Positions 1 through 8,379 of a stretch of 64,000 nt of DNA are shown piece by piece. Below the pieces are notes generated by a model. That model searched no databases, was not told the origin of the DNA, and worked only from the letters and a program-made list of their open reading frames with translations. The DNA lies in assembly GCF_003610785.1 (NCBI RefSeq), contig NZ_RAQQ01000010.1:62001-126000 (forward strand), written 5' to 3'. The DNA is from Micromonospora globbae (GTDB lineage Bacteria; Actinomycetota; Actinomycetes; Mycobacteriales; Micromonosporaceae). Numbering within the stretch: the stretch's first letter is position 1; each line of letters starts with the position of its first letter. A program made the position numbers and the translations under genes.

Positions 1-280
1 TCCTTCAGGACGACCCAGGGGGTGATGGGCCGTGGTGAAGGTGCGAGGGACCGCTCCGTCCGGCGGAACCGGTACGGACGAACCCTCCGAGCCTCCCCAC
101 ACCGCGCGGATCACGCCGGCTGCCCGGTTGGACACTATGATCGAGATGAATGGACGATCAAGGACGTGCGGTGAGCAAGTTGTCACTAACCGTTTGCCGA
201 CCCGGCACGACGCCTGACGAAAATTGTCACGACCGTCATCGATCTGGGCAGCGACTGCCCATCATCTCCGGACGGGCACC
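1..280. other. Leading non-coding stretch
   Basis: No gene can be supported here. Frame 1 stays open from the window edge to about base 174, and another short frame lies at 32-217, but neither has a ribosome binding site or a recognisable product. A small perfect dyad, GGGCAG-CGA-CTGCCC, lies at 246-260, about 20 bases before the start of the winged-helix gene, and may be an operator or leader hairpin. Confidence 0.4.
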
Positions 281-820
281 GTGACCGACGACGAGAACAC
301 GGCCCGGGACAGGCCCGGCGGCGAGCTGTATCCGCTGGTGATCGCGGTGACGCGGTCCCCGGCCGAGCGGCTCCGGCTCGCCGAGCGCCTCGACGGCGTC
401 GCGCCGCTGCTACTGGTGGCCGACCTCGACGAGCTGCGCCGGCTGATCGGCGTTCCCGGCACCCTCCCCGGGCCGACCCCGGCGACCGCCCCCGCGCCGG
501 ACAGCAGCGACGACACGCTGACGATCGACTCGGTGCGGTCCACCGCGCGGTACGGGCACCGCGAGGTCTCCCTGACCCGGCTCGAACACGATCTGCTGAC
601 GTGCCTGACCACCGAGCCCGTCCGCGTGTGGGCGTACGCCGAACTGCACCGCTCGGTGTGGCACGACGAGGGACTGGACAGCAGGGCCGACGTGCACTCC
701 CTGGTCAAGAGGCTGCGCCGCAAGCTCGCCGACCTCGGCACCGGCATCACCATCGACGCCGTGCGCGGCGTCGGGTTCCGGCTGACCGACCACCGGCGGC
801 CACGCGTCACCGGCGCCTGA
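281..820 (+). CDS. Orphan winged-helix (OmpR/PhoB-type) DNA-binding protein
   Basis: A 179-residue protein from GTG at 281 (an in-frame TTG at 224 is less likely). Residues about 15-55 look like a shortened alpha/beta segment (LVIAVTRSPAERLRLAERLDG) rather than a full receiver. The C-terminal ~95 residues form a trans_reg_C winged helix, with the recognition region around VHSLVKRLRRKLADLG and the wing GVGFRL. No phosphoacceptor aspartate context and no adjacent kinase is visible, so it is probably a phosphorylation-independent regulator. Targets are unknown. The gene is convergent with the ROK kinase gene, with a hairpin between them. Confidence 0.75.
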   Translation: MTDDENTARDRPGGELYPLVIAVTRSPAERLRLAERLDGVAPLLLVADLDELRRLIGVPGTLPGPTPATAPAPDSSDDTLTIDSVRSTARYGHREVSLTRLEHDLLTCLTTEPVRVWAYAELHRSVWHDEGLDSRADVHSLVKRLRRKLADLGTGITIDAVRGVGFRLTDHRRPRVTGA

Positions 821-841
821 CGCTGCCCGAGATGGGCAGCG
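821..841. terminator. Bidirectional hairpin between convergent genes
   Basis: Perfect 8-bp arms CGCTGCCC and GGGCAGCG flank a GAGAT loop immediately after the stop of the winged-helix gene and 27 bases from the end of the converging ROK kinase gene. There is no T-tract, as is usual for actinomycete terminators. Confidence 0.5.
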
Positions 842-867
842 CCAGGCGCCGGCCGGGGCGCACCTCG

Positions 868-1848
868 TCAGGCGCGCAGCCCGGCCCACCCGTCGACGGT
901 CCGCGGCGCCGGGGGGCCCGCGGCGTCCCCCGCCCGTGCCGCCAGGGCGTCGCCGGCCAGGACGACGGCACCCAGCAGCGCGGCGTCGTCGGCGAACGCG
1001 GAGAGCGACAGTTCCGGCGGGTACGGCAGCACCGCCCTGAGCCGCTCCCCCAACAGCTCGCGGATCAGCTCGCTGCCCGCCACGCCGCCGACCAGCACCA
1101 CGCGTTGCGGGTCGACCAGCAGACAGCAGGTCACCAGGTGGCGCGCCAGTTCGTCCACACGAGCGGTCAACGCGTCCCGCGCGGCGCCGGGCCGCTCGGC
1201 GGCGGCGACCAGCCCGGGCGCGGCCCCCGGCACGCCCATCTCGTCGGCCAGCCGGTCCAGTGCCCGGCCCGAGAAGCCCAGCTCCAACATCTGGCCCGGC
1301 CACGGGCCGGTGACGGCGTAACCGATCTCGCCGGCCGCACCGCGGTGGCCGGCCAGGACCGAGCCGCCGACCGTGACGGCCGCCGCGACCCCGGTGCCGA
1401 GACCGAGGACGACACCCGGGTCGGCGTCGCGGAGCGCGCCGACCCGCAGCTCGGCGAGCGCGGCGGCGTTCAGGTCGTTCTCCACGGCCACCGCCCGCAC
1501 GCCGAGCCGGCTCCGGACCGCGTCGGCCAACCGCAGCCGGTCCCAGCCCGGGACGTTGGGGGCGAGGTCGATGCCGTCGGGTCGGATCACGCCCGGCGAC
1601 GCGATCCCGGCGGCGAGAAGCCGTCCGCCGTGCGTCTCCACCAGACCCGCGGCGAGGTCCAACGCACGGTCGAGGGCCTGGCGGGCACCGCGGTCGGCGA
1701 GTGTGGGCAGCCGTTCCTGGGCCAGCAGCCGGCCGTGCGCGTCGGCCACGCCGACCGCCATCTTGGTGCCGCCGAAGTCGACGCCGAGCAGCAGCCCCTC
1801 CGGGGCGCCCTCGGGCGGGGCGAGCCGGCCATCGAGGCGAGCGCTCAC
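868..1848 (-). CDS. ROK-family sugar kinase
   Basis: A 326-residue ROK protein with the N-terminal phosphate loop DFGGTK (residues 24-29) and the catalytic aspartate in VENDLNAAA (about D125). Family members phosphorylate glucose, N-acetylglucosamine, N-acetylmannosamine and similar hexoses at O6. The CxCGxxGC zinc motif of classical ROK kinases is absent; the equivalent stretch reads GEIGYAVTGPWPGQMLELGF. The GTG start has an AAGGGA site upstream. It is the last gene of the minus-strand catabolic block (82 bp after the lyase), so it may phosphorylate a sugar released by the upstream hydrolases. The substrate cannot be read from the sequence. Confidence 0.85.
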   Translation of the reverse strand: MSARLDGRLAPPEGAPEGLLLGVDFGGTKMAVGVADAHGRLLAQERLPTLADRGARQALDRALDLAAGLVETHGGRLLAAGIASPGVIRPDGIDLAPNVPGWDRLRLADAVRSRLGVRAVAVENDLNAAALAELRVGALRDADPGVVLGLGTGVAAAVTVGGSVLAGHRGAAGEIGYAVTGPWPGQMLELGFSGRALDRLADEMGVPGAAPGLVAAAERPGAARDALTARVDELARHLVTCCLLVDPQRVVLVGGVAGSELIRELLGERLRAVLPYPPELSLSAFADDAALLGAVVLAGDALAARAGDAAGPPAPRTVDGWAGLRA

Positions 1849-1930
1849 CGGTGGTACGTCCCTTCACTCGCCGCCGACGGACCGGGCGTGGCGGGACCGC
1901 GGCGGAACAGCGGCCGGTCCCGTTCCGTCC

Positions 1931-3394
1931 TCACGACCACCGGCTCGCCCCCTCCGAGGCCACCCGGTCCAGTTCCGCGTCGGCGCGGGCCAGCCGGTCC
2001 CGCAGGGCCGCCAGCCGCTGGGCGACGCCGTCGAAGGCGCCGCGCAGCACGGTGACCTGGGCCCGCACGGCGGACGCGCCCGGGCCGTCGGCCTGGGCGC
2101 GGTCGAGCACGAGTTCCGGCCGGACGGCGGCGGCGATCAGGTCGGCGACGGCGTCGTCGGACAGCGGGTCGGTGACCTCCCGCGCGGCATCCCGGACCGT
2201 CTCCGCGGTCCAGGTGCTCGGGTCACCGCCGCGCACGAGCCGGCCGACCACCGAGTGGGCGGCACGGAACGGCACCCCGTGGCGGGTCAGCGCGTCCGCG
2301 GCCGCGGTGGTCGTGGCCCCGGAGGCGACGATCTCCGCGCTCGACGGCGGTTCCAGCGGCTCGATCTCGGCGAGGAAGCCACCAAGCAGCGCGAAGAAGC
2401 GGTCGGTGCGGTCGTTGCTCTCCCAGAGCCGCACCTGCACGTCCGTGGTGGCGTTGTTGGAGTCCTCCCACCAAGCGGCCCCGACGTTGTTCAGCACCGA
2501 CGCCGCGTCGGCCGCGGTGGCGCCGGCCATGGAGACCAGGTGCTCCAGCACCACCGGGTTGCGCTTCTGCGGCATGATGCTGCTGCCCTGCGTGAAGTCG
2601 GCGGGGGTCGTGACCCAGCGCCAGCTCAGCCAGTCCATCAGGGTGCGCGCCAGACGTGCGCCGGTGGCCAGCGACCGCGCGTTGAGGGTGCCCACGGCCA
2701 CGAGGTGGTCGGCCCCGGCCACCGCCTCGTACGAGTTGGTGACCAGGGCGCCGAAGCCGAGCAGCTCCGCCACCCGCGCCGGCGAGATGTCGAGGTCGGT
2801 GCCGGCGAAGGCGCACGAGCCCAGCGGCGAGGTGTTCAGCGTGTCGAGCAGGTCGGCGTAGGCGACGGCCTCGCCGGCCAGGGCCTCGGCGTACCCCGCG
2901 AGGGCGTGCCCGATGGTCGTGGGCTGGGCCGGTCGGCGGTGCGTGTAGCCGGTGATGACCACGTCGGCGTACCGGTCCGCCTGCTCCAGCGCGGTCGACC
3001 CCGCCGCGAGGACACGGTCGAGCACCCCGAGGAGCTGGTCGCGCAGGACCATCCGGAACACACCGGCGTCGAGGTCGTTGCGGCTGCGGGCGAGCTGCAC
3101 GTCGAGCTGAGAGGTGGGGATGCCGCACGCCTCGGCGAGCCGCTTCTCCACCAGGTAGTAGACGTCCTCGAAGCTGCCGTCGTACGCCGGCGGCGGGGTG
3201 GTGTCGGCCCTCAGGTCGGCCAGCCCGCGCAGCAGCCGGGCGCCCCGCTCGGCAGGGATGAGCCCCTGCTCGGTCAGCATCACCACGTGCGCCTGGCTGG
3301 CCCGCACCATGGCCGGGAAGAGGTACCCGACGTGGTGTTGGTAGGTCGGCCGCAGGTGGTGCCGCTGGTAGGTGGTCAGCGCAGGTGTGCTCAT
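1931..3394 (-). CDS. Argininosuccinate lyase-like protein (fumarase/aspartase superfamily)
   Basis: A 487-residue protein. It carries the superfamily signature GSSIMPQKRNP (residues 270-280), the SRND-type block LARSRNDLD (101-109) and THRRPAQPTT (151-160), which aligns with THLQPAQP of ArgH. Superfamily members eliminate fumarate or a similar acid from a C-N bond. Its position in an uptake and hydrolase operon, away from arginine genes, argues for a catabolic paralogue rather than housekeeping ArgH. The ATG at 3394 has GGAAGGAACGGAAG upstream. It follows the amidohydrolase gene by about 60 bp. The exact substrate is unknown. Confidence 0.8.
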   Translation of the reverse strand: MSTPALTTYQRHHLRPTYQHHVGYLFPAMVRASQAHVVMLTEQGLIPAERGARLLRGLADLRADTTPPPAYDGSFEDVYYLVEKRLAEACGIPTSQLDVQLARSRNDLDAGVFRMVLRDQLLGVLDRVLAAGSTALEQADRYADVVITGYTHRRPAQPTTIGHALAGYAEALAGEAVAYADLLDTLNTSPLGSCAFAGTDLDISPARVAELLGFGALVTNSYEAVAGADHLVAVGTLNARSLATGARLARTLMDWLSWRWVTTPADFTQGSSIMPQKRNPVVLEHLVSMAGATAADAASVLNNVGAAWWEDSNNATTDVQVRLWESNDRTDRFFALLGGFLAEIEPLEPPSSAEIVASGATTTAAADALTRHGVPFRAAHSVVGRLVRGGDPSTWTAETVRDAAREVTDPLSDDAVADLIAAAVRPELVLDRAQADGPGASAVRAQVTVLRGAFDGVAQRLAALRDRLARADAELDRVASEGASRWS

Positions 3395-3454
3395 GACGGG
3401 TCTTCCGTTCCTTCCTGGCCCCGGTGCGGATCGAGGCGCCCGGTGATCAGCCGG

Positions 3455-4408
3455 TCAGTCGTGCAGGCCGAGCAGCCGCGCGGCGTTCCCGGCGAAGATC
3501 GCGCGTAGATGGTCGTCGGGCAGGCCCAGCTCCCGGCAGATTCGCAACTGGTCGTCGAGGTATCGGGTGACGTAGCCGCGCGGAAACCACGACGAGTCAC
3601 TGCCGAAGACGATCCGGTGCGGGCCGATGGTCTCGTAGCAGCGGCGGAAGAGGTCCTCCAGTGTCAGCTTGTACGGCATCCAGCGCACCCACTGGTTGGA
3701 GCCGGAGGTGTCGACGTGGATGTTCGGGCAGCCCCAGGCGGCGAAGAGCAGGTCCTGCACGTGCTGGACGCCGAAGTGGGGCACCACGACGGCCAGTTCG
3801 GGGAACCGGCGCGCCATCCGGGCGAGTTCGTCGGGACCGCCGTACCGGCCGTGGGAGAGGCCACCGGCGCTGCCGTAGTGCCCGATGTGGATGAGCACCG
3901 GCACGCCGAGCCGCTGGGCCGTGCCCCACAGCGGGTCCAGCGCCTCGTCGTCGAGGGGCCCGCGCAGCAGCGGCGCGAAGAGTTTCAGCCCGCGCAGGCC
4001 GCGCTCGACCACCGCGCGTTCCAGCTCCGCGGCGGCACCGGGGCCGTACGGGTCGTGGTGCGCGAACCCGAGCAGCAGGTCCGGGTGGCGGTCCACCACG
4101 TCGGCGACGGCGTCGTTTCCGCCGCCGGTCACGAAGACGGCACGGCGGATCCCGTTCGCGCGCAGTTCCTCGGCCCACCGGTCGGCCTCGTCCTCCCAGC
4201 GCGGGGCGGGTGGCTCGGGGTCGGGGAAGCCCCACGCGCGCCGCCACTGGGCCGCGTACGGTGCGGCGCCGGCCGCGCGGACCGCCCGCTCGTGCTCGCC
4301 GCCGGGGTGCATCCCGGCCGCCTCCTCGCAGGCACGGACCGTCTCGTCGGCGCCGATGCGGAAGTGCAGGTGGAAGTCGACGACGTCCAGTCCGCGGTCG
4401 AGGGTCAC
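3455..4408 (-). CDS. Metal-dependent amidohydrolase (amidohydrolase-2 type TIM barrel)
   Basis: A 317-residue TIM-barrel protein. It starts VVDFHLHF, giving the metal-binding HxH at H13/H15, followed by LIHIGH, VVPHFG and the terminal acid in VFGSDSSWF. This is the full ligand set of the amidohydrolase/decarboxylase family (PF04909-like). The GTG start at 4408 is preceded by AAGGGAGGAG and overlaps the stop of the creatininase gene as GTGA, so translation is coupled. It probably hydrolyses or decarboxylates a product of the creatininase-family enzyme; the substrate is unknown. Confidence 0.82.
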   Translation of the reverse strand: MTLDRGLDVVDFHLHFRIGADETVRACEEAAGMHPGGEHERAVRAAGAAPYAAQWRRAWGFPDPEPPAPRWEDEADRWAEELRANGIRRAVFVTGGGNDAVADVVDRHPDLLLGFAHHDPYGPGAAAELERAVVERGLRGLKLFAPLLRGPLDDEALDPLWGTAQRLGVPVLIHIGHYGSAGGLSHGRYGGPDELARMARRFPELAVVVPHFGVQHVQDLLFAAWGCPNIHVDTSGSNQWVRWMPYKLTLEDLFRRCYETIGPHRIVFGSDSSWFPRGYVTRYLDDQLRICRELGLPDDHLRAIFAGNAARLLGLHD

Positions 4409-5391
4409 GGCTCCTCCCTTCCGGCGGCCGCGGTCGGCCCGGCGGTCACGGTCGGCCCGGCGGGCGGGGCGGGCAGCGGGGCGTCGGTGGGCGGCGCGGG
4501 CGGCGGTGCGGCCACCCACGCGCGGAGGATCTCGCGCAGCCGGGCGCCGGCCAGTTCCCGGATCCGCCGGCCCGCCGTCTCGCTGGCCAGCGAGACGTGC
4601 CCCGACCAGCCCTGCCACGGGTCCGGCCGGGACTCGACCAGCACGTACGGGTGGGGCACCGGCAGCTTCGGCTTCGGCGGCAGGTCGGGTGCGACACCGG
4701 GACGGACCGATTCCGGCGCGAAGCCCAGCACCCCGGACGTCTCGTACGCCCCGCCGTGGCCGCGGGAGGGCAGCGGGCCGAACAGCTCCGCGGTCTCGTC
4801 CGGCGTGACGAGTTGGAACCAGTTGACCAGCAGCAGGCTGGCCGTGCGCCGCCCGGACACCCATTCCATCGCCGCGCGGACGGTGGACATGTTGGCGTCG
4901 TGCCCGTTGACGATCACGAGGCGTGCGAAGCCGGCCGCGACGATCCCCTCGATCACGTCGGCCAGGTAGCCGACCGCGATCTCCGGCCGGATCGCGACGG
5001 TGCCGGGCCAGGGACGGGTCTGTCCGGGGCAGGCGGCGTAGGGCACGGCGGGAAAGAGCACCCCGCGCGGCCCCGCCACCCCGTCGCCCGGACTCGCGGC
5101 GCCGTCCGGGGTTGCGGTGCCGTCCGGGGTCCCGCCGCCGGACGGCACCGCGTCGTGGTGGTCGCCGGGGGCGCTCTCGCCGGCGAAGCCCTCGGCCAGG
5201 ATGAGGTCCGCGCCGAGCGGCAGGTGCGGACCGTGCCACTCGACCGCGCCGACGGGCAGCACGGCGAAGTCCGCCGCGCCGGCGACGGCCGCGAGGTCGC
5301 CGCCGGGCACCCGCGAGGCGGGGAGCAGCCCGCCGCGCGCGTGCCAGCGTGCGACCGGGTCGGTGCCGGCGGGTCCGGTCAGGCCGTCCAC
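4405..5391 (-). CDS. Creatininase-family amidohydrolase
   Basis: A 328-residue protein with creatininase-family blocks: LPVGAVEWHGPHLPLGAD (E51, H53, D62 as likely metal ligands), PWPGTVAIRP, VNGHDANMS and GHGGAYETSGVL. Members hydrolyse C-N bonds of creatinine, formamidopyrimidines or amino-cyclitol lactams. The GTG at 5391 has GGGAGGC at good spacing and overlaps the permease gene by 13 bp. Residues about 74-110 are a Gly/Pro/Asp-rich insertion (repeats of TPDG type) between two conserved blocks, probably a surface loop. The C-terminal tail is Pro/Ala-rich. Creatinine itself is only one of many possible substrates. Confidence 0.82.
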   Translation of the reverse strand: MDGLTGPAGTDPVARWHARGGLLPASRVPGGDLAAVAGAADFAVLPVGAVEWHGPHLPLGADLILAEGFAGESAPGDHHDAVPSGGGTPDGTATPDGAASPGDGVAGPRGVLFPAVPYAACPGQTRPWPGTVAIRPEIAVGYLADVIEGIVAAGFARLVIVNGHDANMSTVRAAMEWVSGRRTASLLLVNWFQLVTPDETAELFGPLPSRGHGGAYETSGVLGFAPESVRPGVAPDLPPKPKLPVPHPYVLVESRPDPWQGWSGHVSLASETAGRRIRELAGARLREILRAWVAAPPPAPPTDAPLPAPPAGPTVTAGPTAAAGREEP

Positions 5392-7169
5392 TGTGCCGCC
5401 TCCCGGGTCGACCGCCGGCCGCTCTCCAGCCGGCCGGAGACGACCATGACCACGAAGATCAGGATCACCTGGAGCATGCCGTACGCGGCGGCCGTGCCGA
5501 TCTCGAACGAGTACATGCGATTGTTGATCTCCACGGAGATCGGCGCGGTCTCCGACGTGTAGATGAGCACCGAGGCGACGAACTCGCCGACGCCGTGCAC
5601 GAAGGCGAGCAGCGCGCCGGCGAGCACACCCGGCAGCATCAACCGCAGGGTCACCGTGCCGAACGCCCGCCACCAGGACGCGCCCAGGTTGCGGGCCGCC
5701 TCCTCCAGGGACGGGTCGATCTGGGCCAGGGTCGCCGAACTGGACCGGAACACCAGCGGGAGGAACCGCACGAAGTACGCCAGCGGCATGATCCAGAAGG
5801 TGCCGATGAGGACCTGGCCGAGGCTGAACGCGTTGCCGGTGCTGAACGCGGAGATCAGGTTGATGGCCACGACCGTGCCGGGCAGCGCCCAGGCCAGCAT
5901 GACCGCCACGTCGAGCAGTCCGCGGCCGCGGAAGTTCAGCCGGCGCACCGCGTACGCGACGAGCACGCCGAACACGACGCAGCCGACGGTCGCGATGAGG
6001 CTCATCTGCAGCGAGTTGAGGATCGGCTCGAAGGCGTCCGGGTCGGAGAAGATGGTGACGAAGTTCTTCGTGGTGTACGCCGCCGGCACCACCTCGGTCG
6101 TCCAGGAGCCGTCCTGGGAGAAGGCCACCAGGGCGATGGTCGCCACCGGGGCAAGCAGCACGGCGGTGGCCAGCAGCGAGGCGACGAGCGCCAACCAGCG
6201 TCCGAGCGGGTTGGTGACCTCCCGGCGGTGCGCCGCGACGCCCTTGGACTGGGACCGGTAGCTGCGCCGCCCCTCGTACCACCGCATGCCGAGCAGGAAG
6301 AGGATCGAGACGACGCCGAGCACCGAGGCGTAGGTGGACGCCATCGGCAGGTCACCGTTGGTGCGGTTGATGTAGATCTGCATGGTCATCGTCTGGTCCA
6401 CGCCGAACAGCAGCGGGGCCGTGTACGACGCCAGCGAGGTCATGAAGACCAGCAGCGAGGCGGAGACGAGCGCCGGGGTGAGCATCGGCAGCAGCACGGT
6501 GCGCCAGACCCGGATCCGTCCGGCCCCGAGGTTGTAGGCCGCCTCCTCCACCGACGGGTCCATGCCGCCCAGCGCCGCCGAGGCGGAGAGGTAGAAGAAC
6601 GGGTACATGGTGAAGGTGTGCACCACGAGCACCCCGGCGATGCCGCTGAACGGAAGCACCGGCTCGGCGGTGCCGAAGAGGTGCTGGAGCCCGCGTGGAA
6701 GGATGCCGGTCTCGCTGTAGAGAAGCTGGAACGAGATGGCGCCGATGAGCGGCGGCAGGGCGGCCGGGACCAGGATGATCGCCTCGATCAGCCGGCGGCC
6801 GGGGAACGAGAAGCGCTTGAGCAGGAAGGCCATGGCCACGCCGACGATCCCGCAGAGCACCACGCTCGCCGCGGAGATCACCAGCGAGGTGACCAGGGCG
6901 GACCGGGCGACGCCGTCGCCGGTGAGGAAGGTGCCGTAGTTCTCCCACCCGTCCACGCCGACGCTCTCGGCGAAGGTGGCGAACATGGGTTGCACCACGT
7001 ACCCGAAGAGGACGAGCGCGAGCGGGAAGACCAGGACGTACGGGAACCAGCGCGACCCGGTGCCGCCGGCGAACCGGTCGGCGAGCCGCCGCCGCGGGGC
7101 GGGCGGCGTGGGGTCGGTGGTGGCCGGCGCGGTGGTGGCCGGGCCGGGCGTGGCGGGGATGGTGGTCAC
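5379..7169 (-). CDS. ABC transporter permease, fused two-domain (FbpB/ThiP type)
   Basis: An inner-membrane permease of about 596 residues with roughly 12 membrane helices in two homologous halves. Each half has its own EAA loop: EEAAYNLGAGRIRVWRTVLLP and, in the C-terminal half, EEAARNLGASWWRAF. Such double-length permeases serve iron(III), thiamine, phosphonate or polyamine-like importers. The start chosen is GTG at 7169, which overlaps the ATPase stop as GTGA; an in-frame GTG at 7184 is also possible. A Pro/Thr-rich cytoplasmic N-terminus of about 40 residues precedes the first helix. It works with the ATPase and binding protein encoded upstream. Confidence 0.9.
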   Translation of the reverse strand: MTTIPATPGPATTAPATTDPTPPAPRRRLADRFAGGTGSRWFPYVLVFPLALVLFGYVVQPMFATFAESVGVDGWENYGTFLTGDGVARSALVTSLVISAASVVLCGIVGVAMAFLLKRFSFPGRRLIEAIILVPAALPPLIGAISFQLLYSETGILPRGLQHLFGTAEPVLPFSGIAGVLVVHTFTMYPFFYLSASAALGGMDPSVEEAAYNLGAGRIRVWRTVLLPMLTPALVSASLLVFMTSLASYTAPLLFGVDQTMTMQIYINRTNGDLPMASTYASVLGVVSILFLLGMRWYEGRRSYRSQSKGVAAHRREVTNPLGRWLALVASLLATAVLLAPVATIALVAFSQDGSWTTEVVPAAYTTKNFVTIFSDPDAFEPILNSLQMSLIATVGCVVFGVLVAYAVRRLNFRGRGLLDVAVMLAWALPGTVVAINLISAFSTGNAFSLGQVLIGTFWIMPLAYFVRFLPLVFRSSSATLAQIDPSLEEAARNLGASWWRAFGTVTLRLMLPGVLAGALLAFVHGVGEFVASVLIYTSETAPISVEINNRMYSFEIGTAAAYGMLQVILIFVVMVVSGRLESGRRSTREAAQWTA

Positions 7170-8239
7170 GGCCGCACCACCCACATGCGGTCCCGGACCA
7201 GGCGCAGCCCGACCTGGTCGCCCACCGCGACGCCGGCCGGGACGTCGATGGCGGCCACCTGCACCGGCTCGCCGGCCACGTCGACCACGAGGTTGGTGGC
7301 CATGCCGGTGAACTCGACGTCGGTGACCTGCCCGGGCAGCGCGTCGGGGTCGGTCGCCGAGGTGAGCCCGATGTGCTCCGGACGGACCGAGACCAGCGCG
7401 GTGCCGCCCTCCCGGAGACCGTGCCCGGCCGGGGCCGGCGCCGCGACCTCGGCCCCTCCCGGCAGGCGCACGGTGACCGTCTCCTCCGCGGCGGCCACGA
7501 CGGGCAGGGACAGCACGTTGCTGCGGCCGATGAAGCGGGCCACGAAGCTGGTGGCCGGACGGTGGTAGATCTCCTGCGGGGCGCCGATCTGCTGCACCCG
7601 GCCGGCCTGCATGACCGCGATCCGGTCCGACATCGCCATCGCCTCGGCCTGGTCGTGCGTCACGTAGATGGAGGTGGTGCCCGCCTCCCGCTGGATGCGG
7701 CGGATCTCCAGCCGGGTCTCCTCGCGCAGCTTGGCGTCGAGGTTGGACAGCGGTTCGTCGAGCAGCAGCGTGCGCGGGCGGATCACCAGGGCCCGGGCCA
7801 GCGCGACCCGCTGCTGCTGGCCGCCGGACAGCTCGTCGATGCGCCGGTGGCCGTAGCCGGCCAGGTGCACCTGGCCGAGGGCCTCCTCGACCCGCCGCTT
7901 CGACTCGGCGCGGCCGACCTTGCGGATCTTGAGTCCGTACGCGACGTTCTGCGCGACGGTCATGTGCGGGAAGAGCGCGTAGTTCTGGAACACCATGCCG
8001 GTGTCGCGCTTGTTCGGCGGCCGGTGGGTGACGTCCTCGGCGCCGAACCGGATGCGCCCGGAGGTCGGGAAGTAGAACCCGGCGACCATGCGCAGCGTGG
8101 TGGTCTTGCCGCAGCCGCTCGGGCCGAGCAGGGTGAAGAACTCCCCGGCGGCGATGCTGATGTCGACCTGGTCGACGGCGGCCGCGTCACCGCCGCGGGC
8201 GAAGCGCTTGCTCACCGACTCCAGCGTGACATCGATCAT
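7166..8239 (-). CDS. ABC transporter ATP-binding protein (PotA/FbpC type)
   Basis: A 357-residue ATPase with Walker A GPSGCGKTT, Q-loop VFQNYALFPH, signature LSGGQQQRVALARAL, Walker B LLLDEPLSNLD and switch histidine VTHDQ. A C-terminal TOBE-type domain (SVRPEHIGL) follows, as in iron, spermidine and maltose importers. The ATG at 8239 has GGAGAGG upstream. It lies 140 bp after the binding-protein gene, across a strong hairpin, and is coupled to the permease. Confidence 0.93.
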   Translation of the reverse strand: MIDVTLESVSKRFARGGDAAAVDQVDISIAAGEFFTLLGPSGCGKTTTLRMVAGFYFPTSGRIRFGAEDVTHRPPNKRDTGMVFQNYALFPHMTVAQNVAYGLKIRKVGRAESKRRVEEALGQVHLAGYGHRRIDELSGGQQQRVALARALVIRPRTLLLDEPLSNLDAKLREETRLEIRRIQREAGTTSIYVTHDQAEAMAMSDRIAVMQAGRVQQIGAPQEIYHRPATSFVARFIGRSNVLSLPVVAAAEETVTVRLPGGAEVAAPAPAGHGLREGGTALVSVRPEHIGLTSATDPDALPGQVTDVEFTGMATNLVVDVAGEPVQVAAIDVPAGVAVGDQVGLRLVRDRMWVVRP

Positions 8240-8337
8240 GACGTCCTCTCCTTCGTGCGGCCCGGACGGGTGGGTCCGGTCGGGGACCGGGATCCGGGCG
8301 GGCGGGACGGTGTTGCGCACCCGGTTCAGGGGCCGGC

Positions 8338-8375
8338 GGTGGCGCCGGAGCGCTCAGGTGCGCTCCGGCGCCACC
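8338..8375 (-). terminator. Strong hairpin between binding-protein and ATPase genes
   Basis: Perfect 16-bp arms GGTGGCGCCGGAGCGC and GCGCTCCGGCGCCACC flank a TCAGGT loop five bases after the binding-protein gene. It probably terminates or stabilises most transcripts there, so that binding protein exceeds membrane components. Confidence 0.65.
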
Positions 8376-8379
8376 GTCG

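Noticed and set aside
32..217. 61-codon frame at the left edge
   Set aside because: No ribosome binding site, no homology pattern, and a composition unlike the neighbouring genes.
410..1867. Long minus-strand open frame rich in Arg/Gly/Pro
   Set aside because: It is an out-of-frame shadow of the ROK kinase and the winged-helix gene, with composition typical of GC-rich shadow frames and no domain.
1931..3394. Housekeeping argH
   Set aside because: No arginine-biosynthesis neighbours, and the THLQ block is THRR; it belongs to the catabolic operon.
1373..3508. 711-codon plus-strand open frame opposite the lyase gene
   Set aside because: The opposite strand encodes a protein with the clear fumarase/aspartase signature; this frame has no motif or ribosome site.
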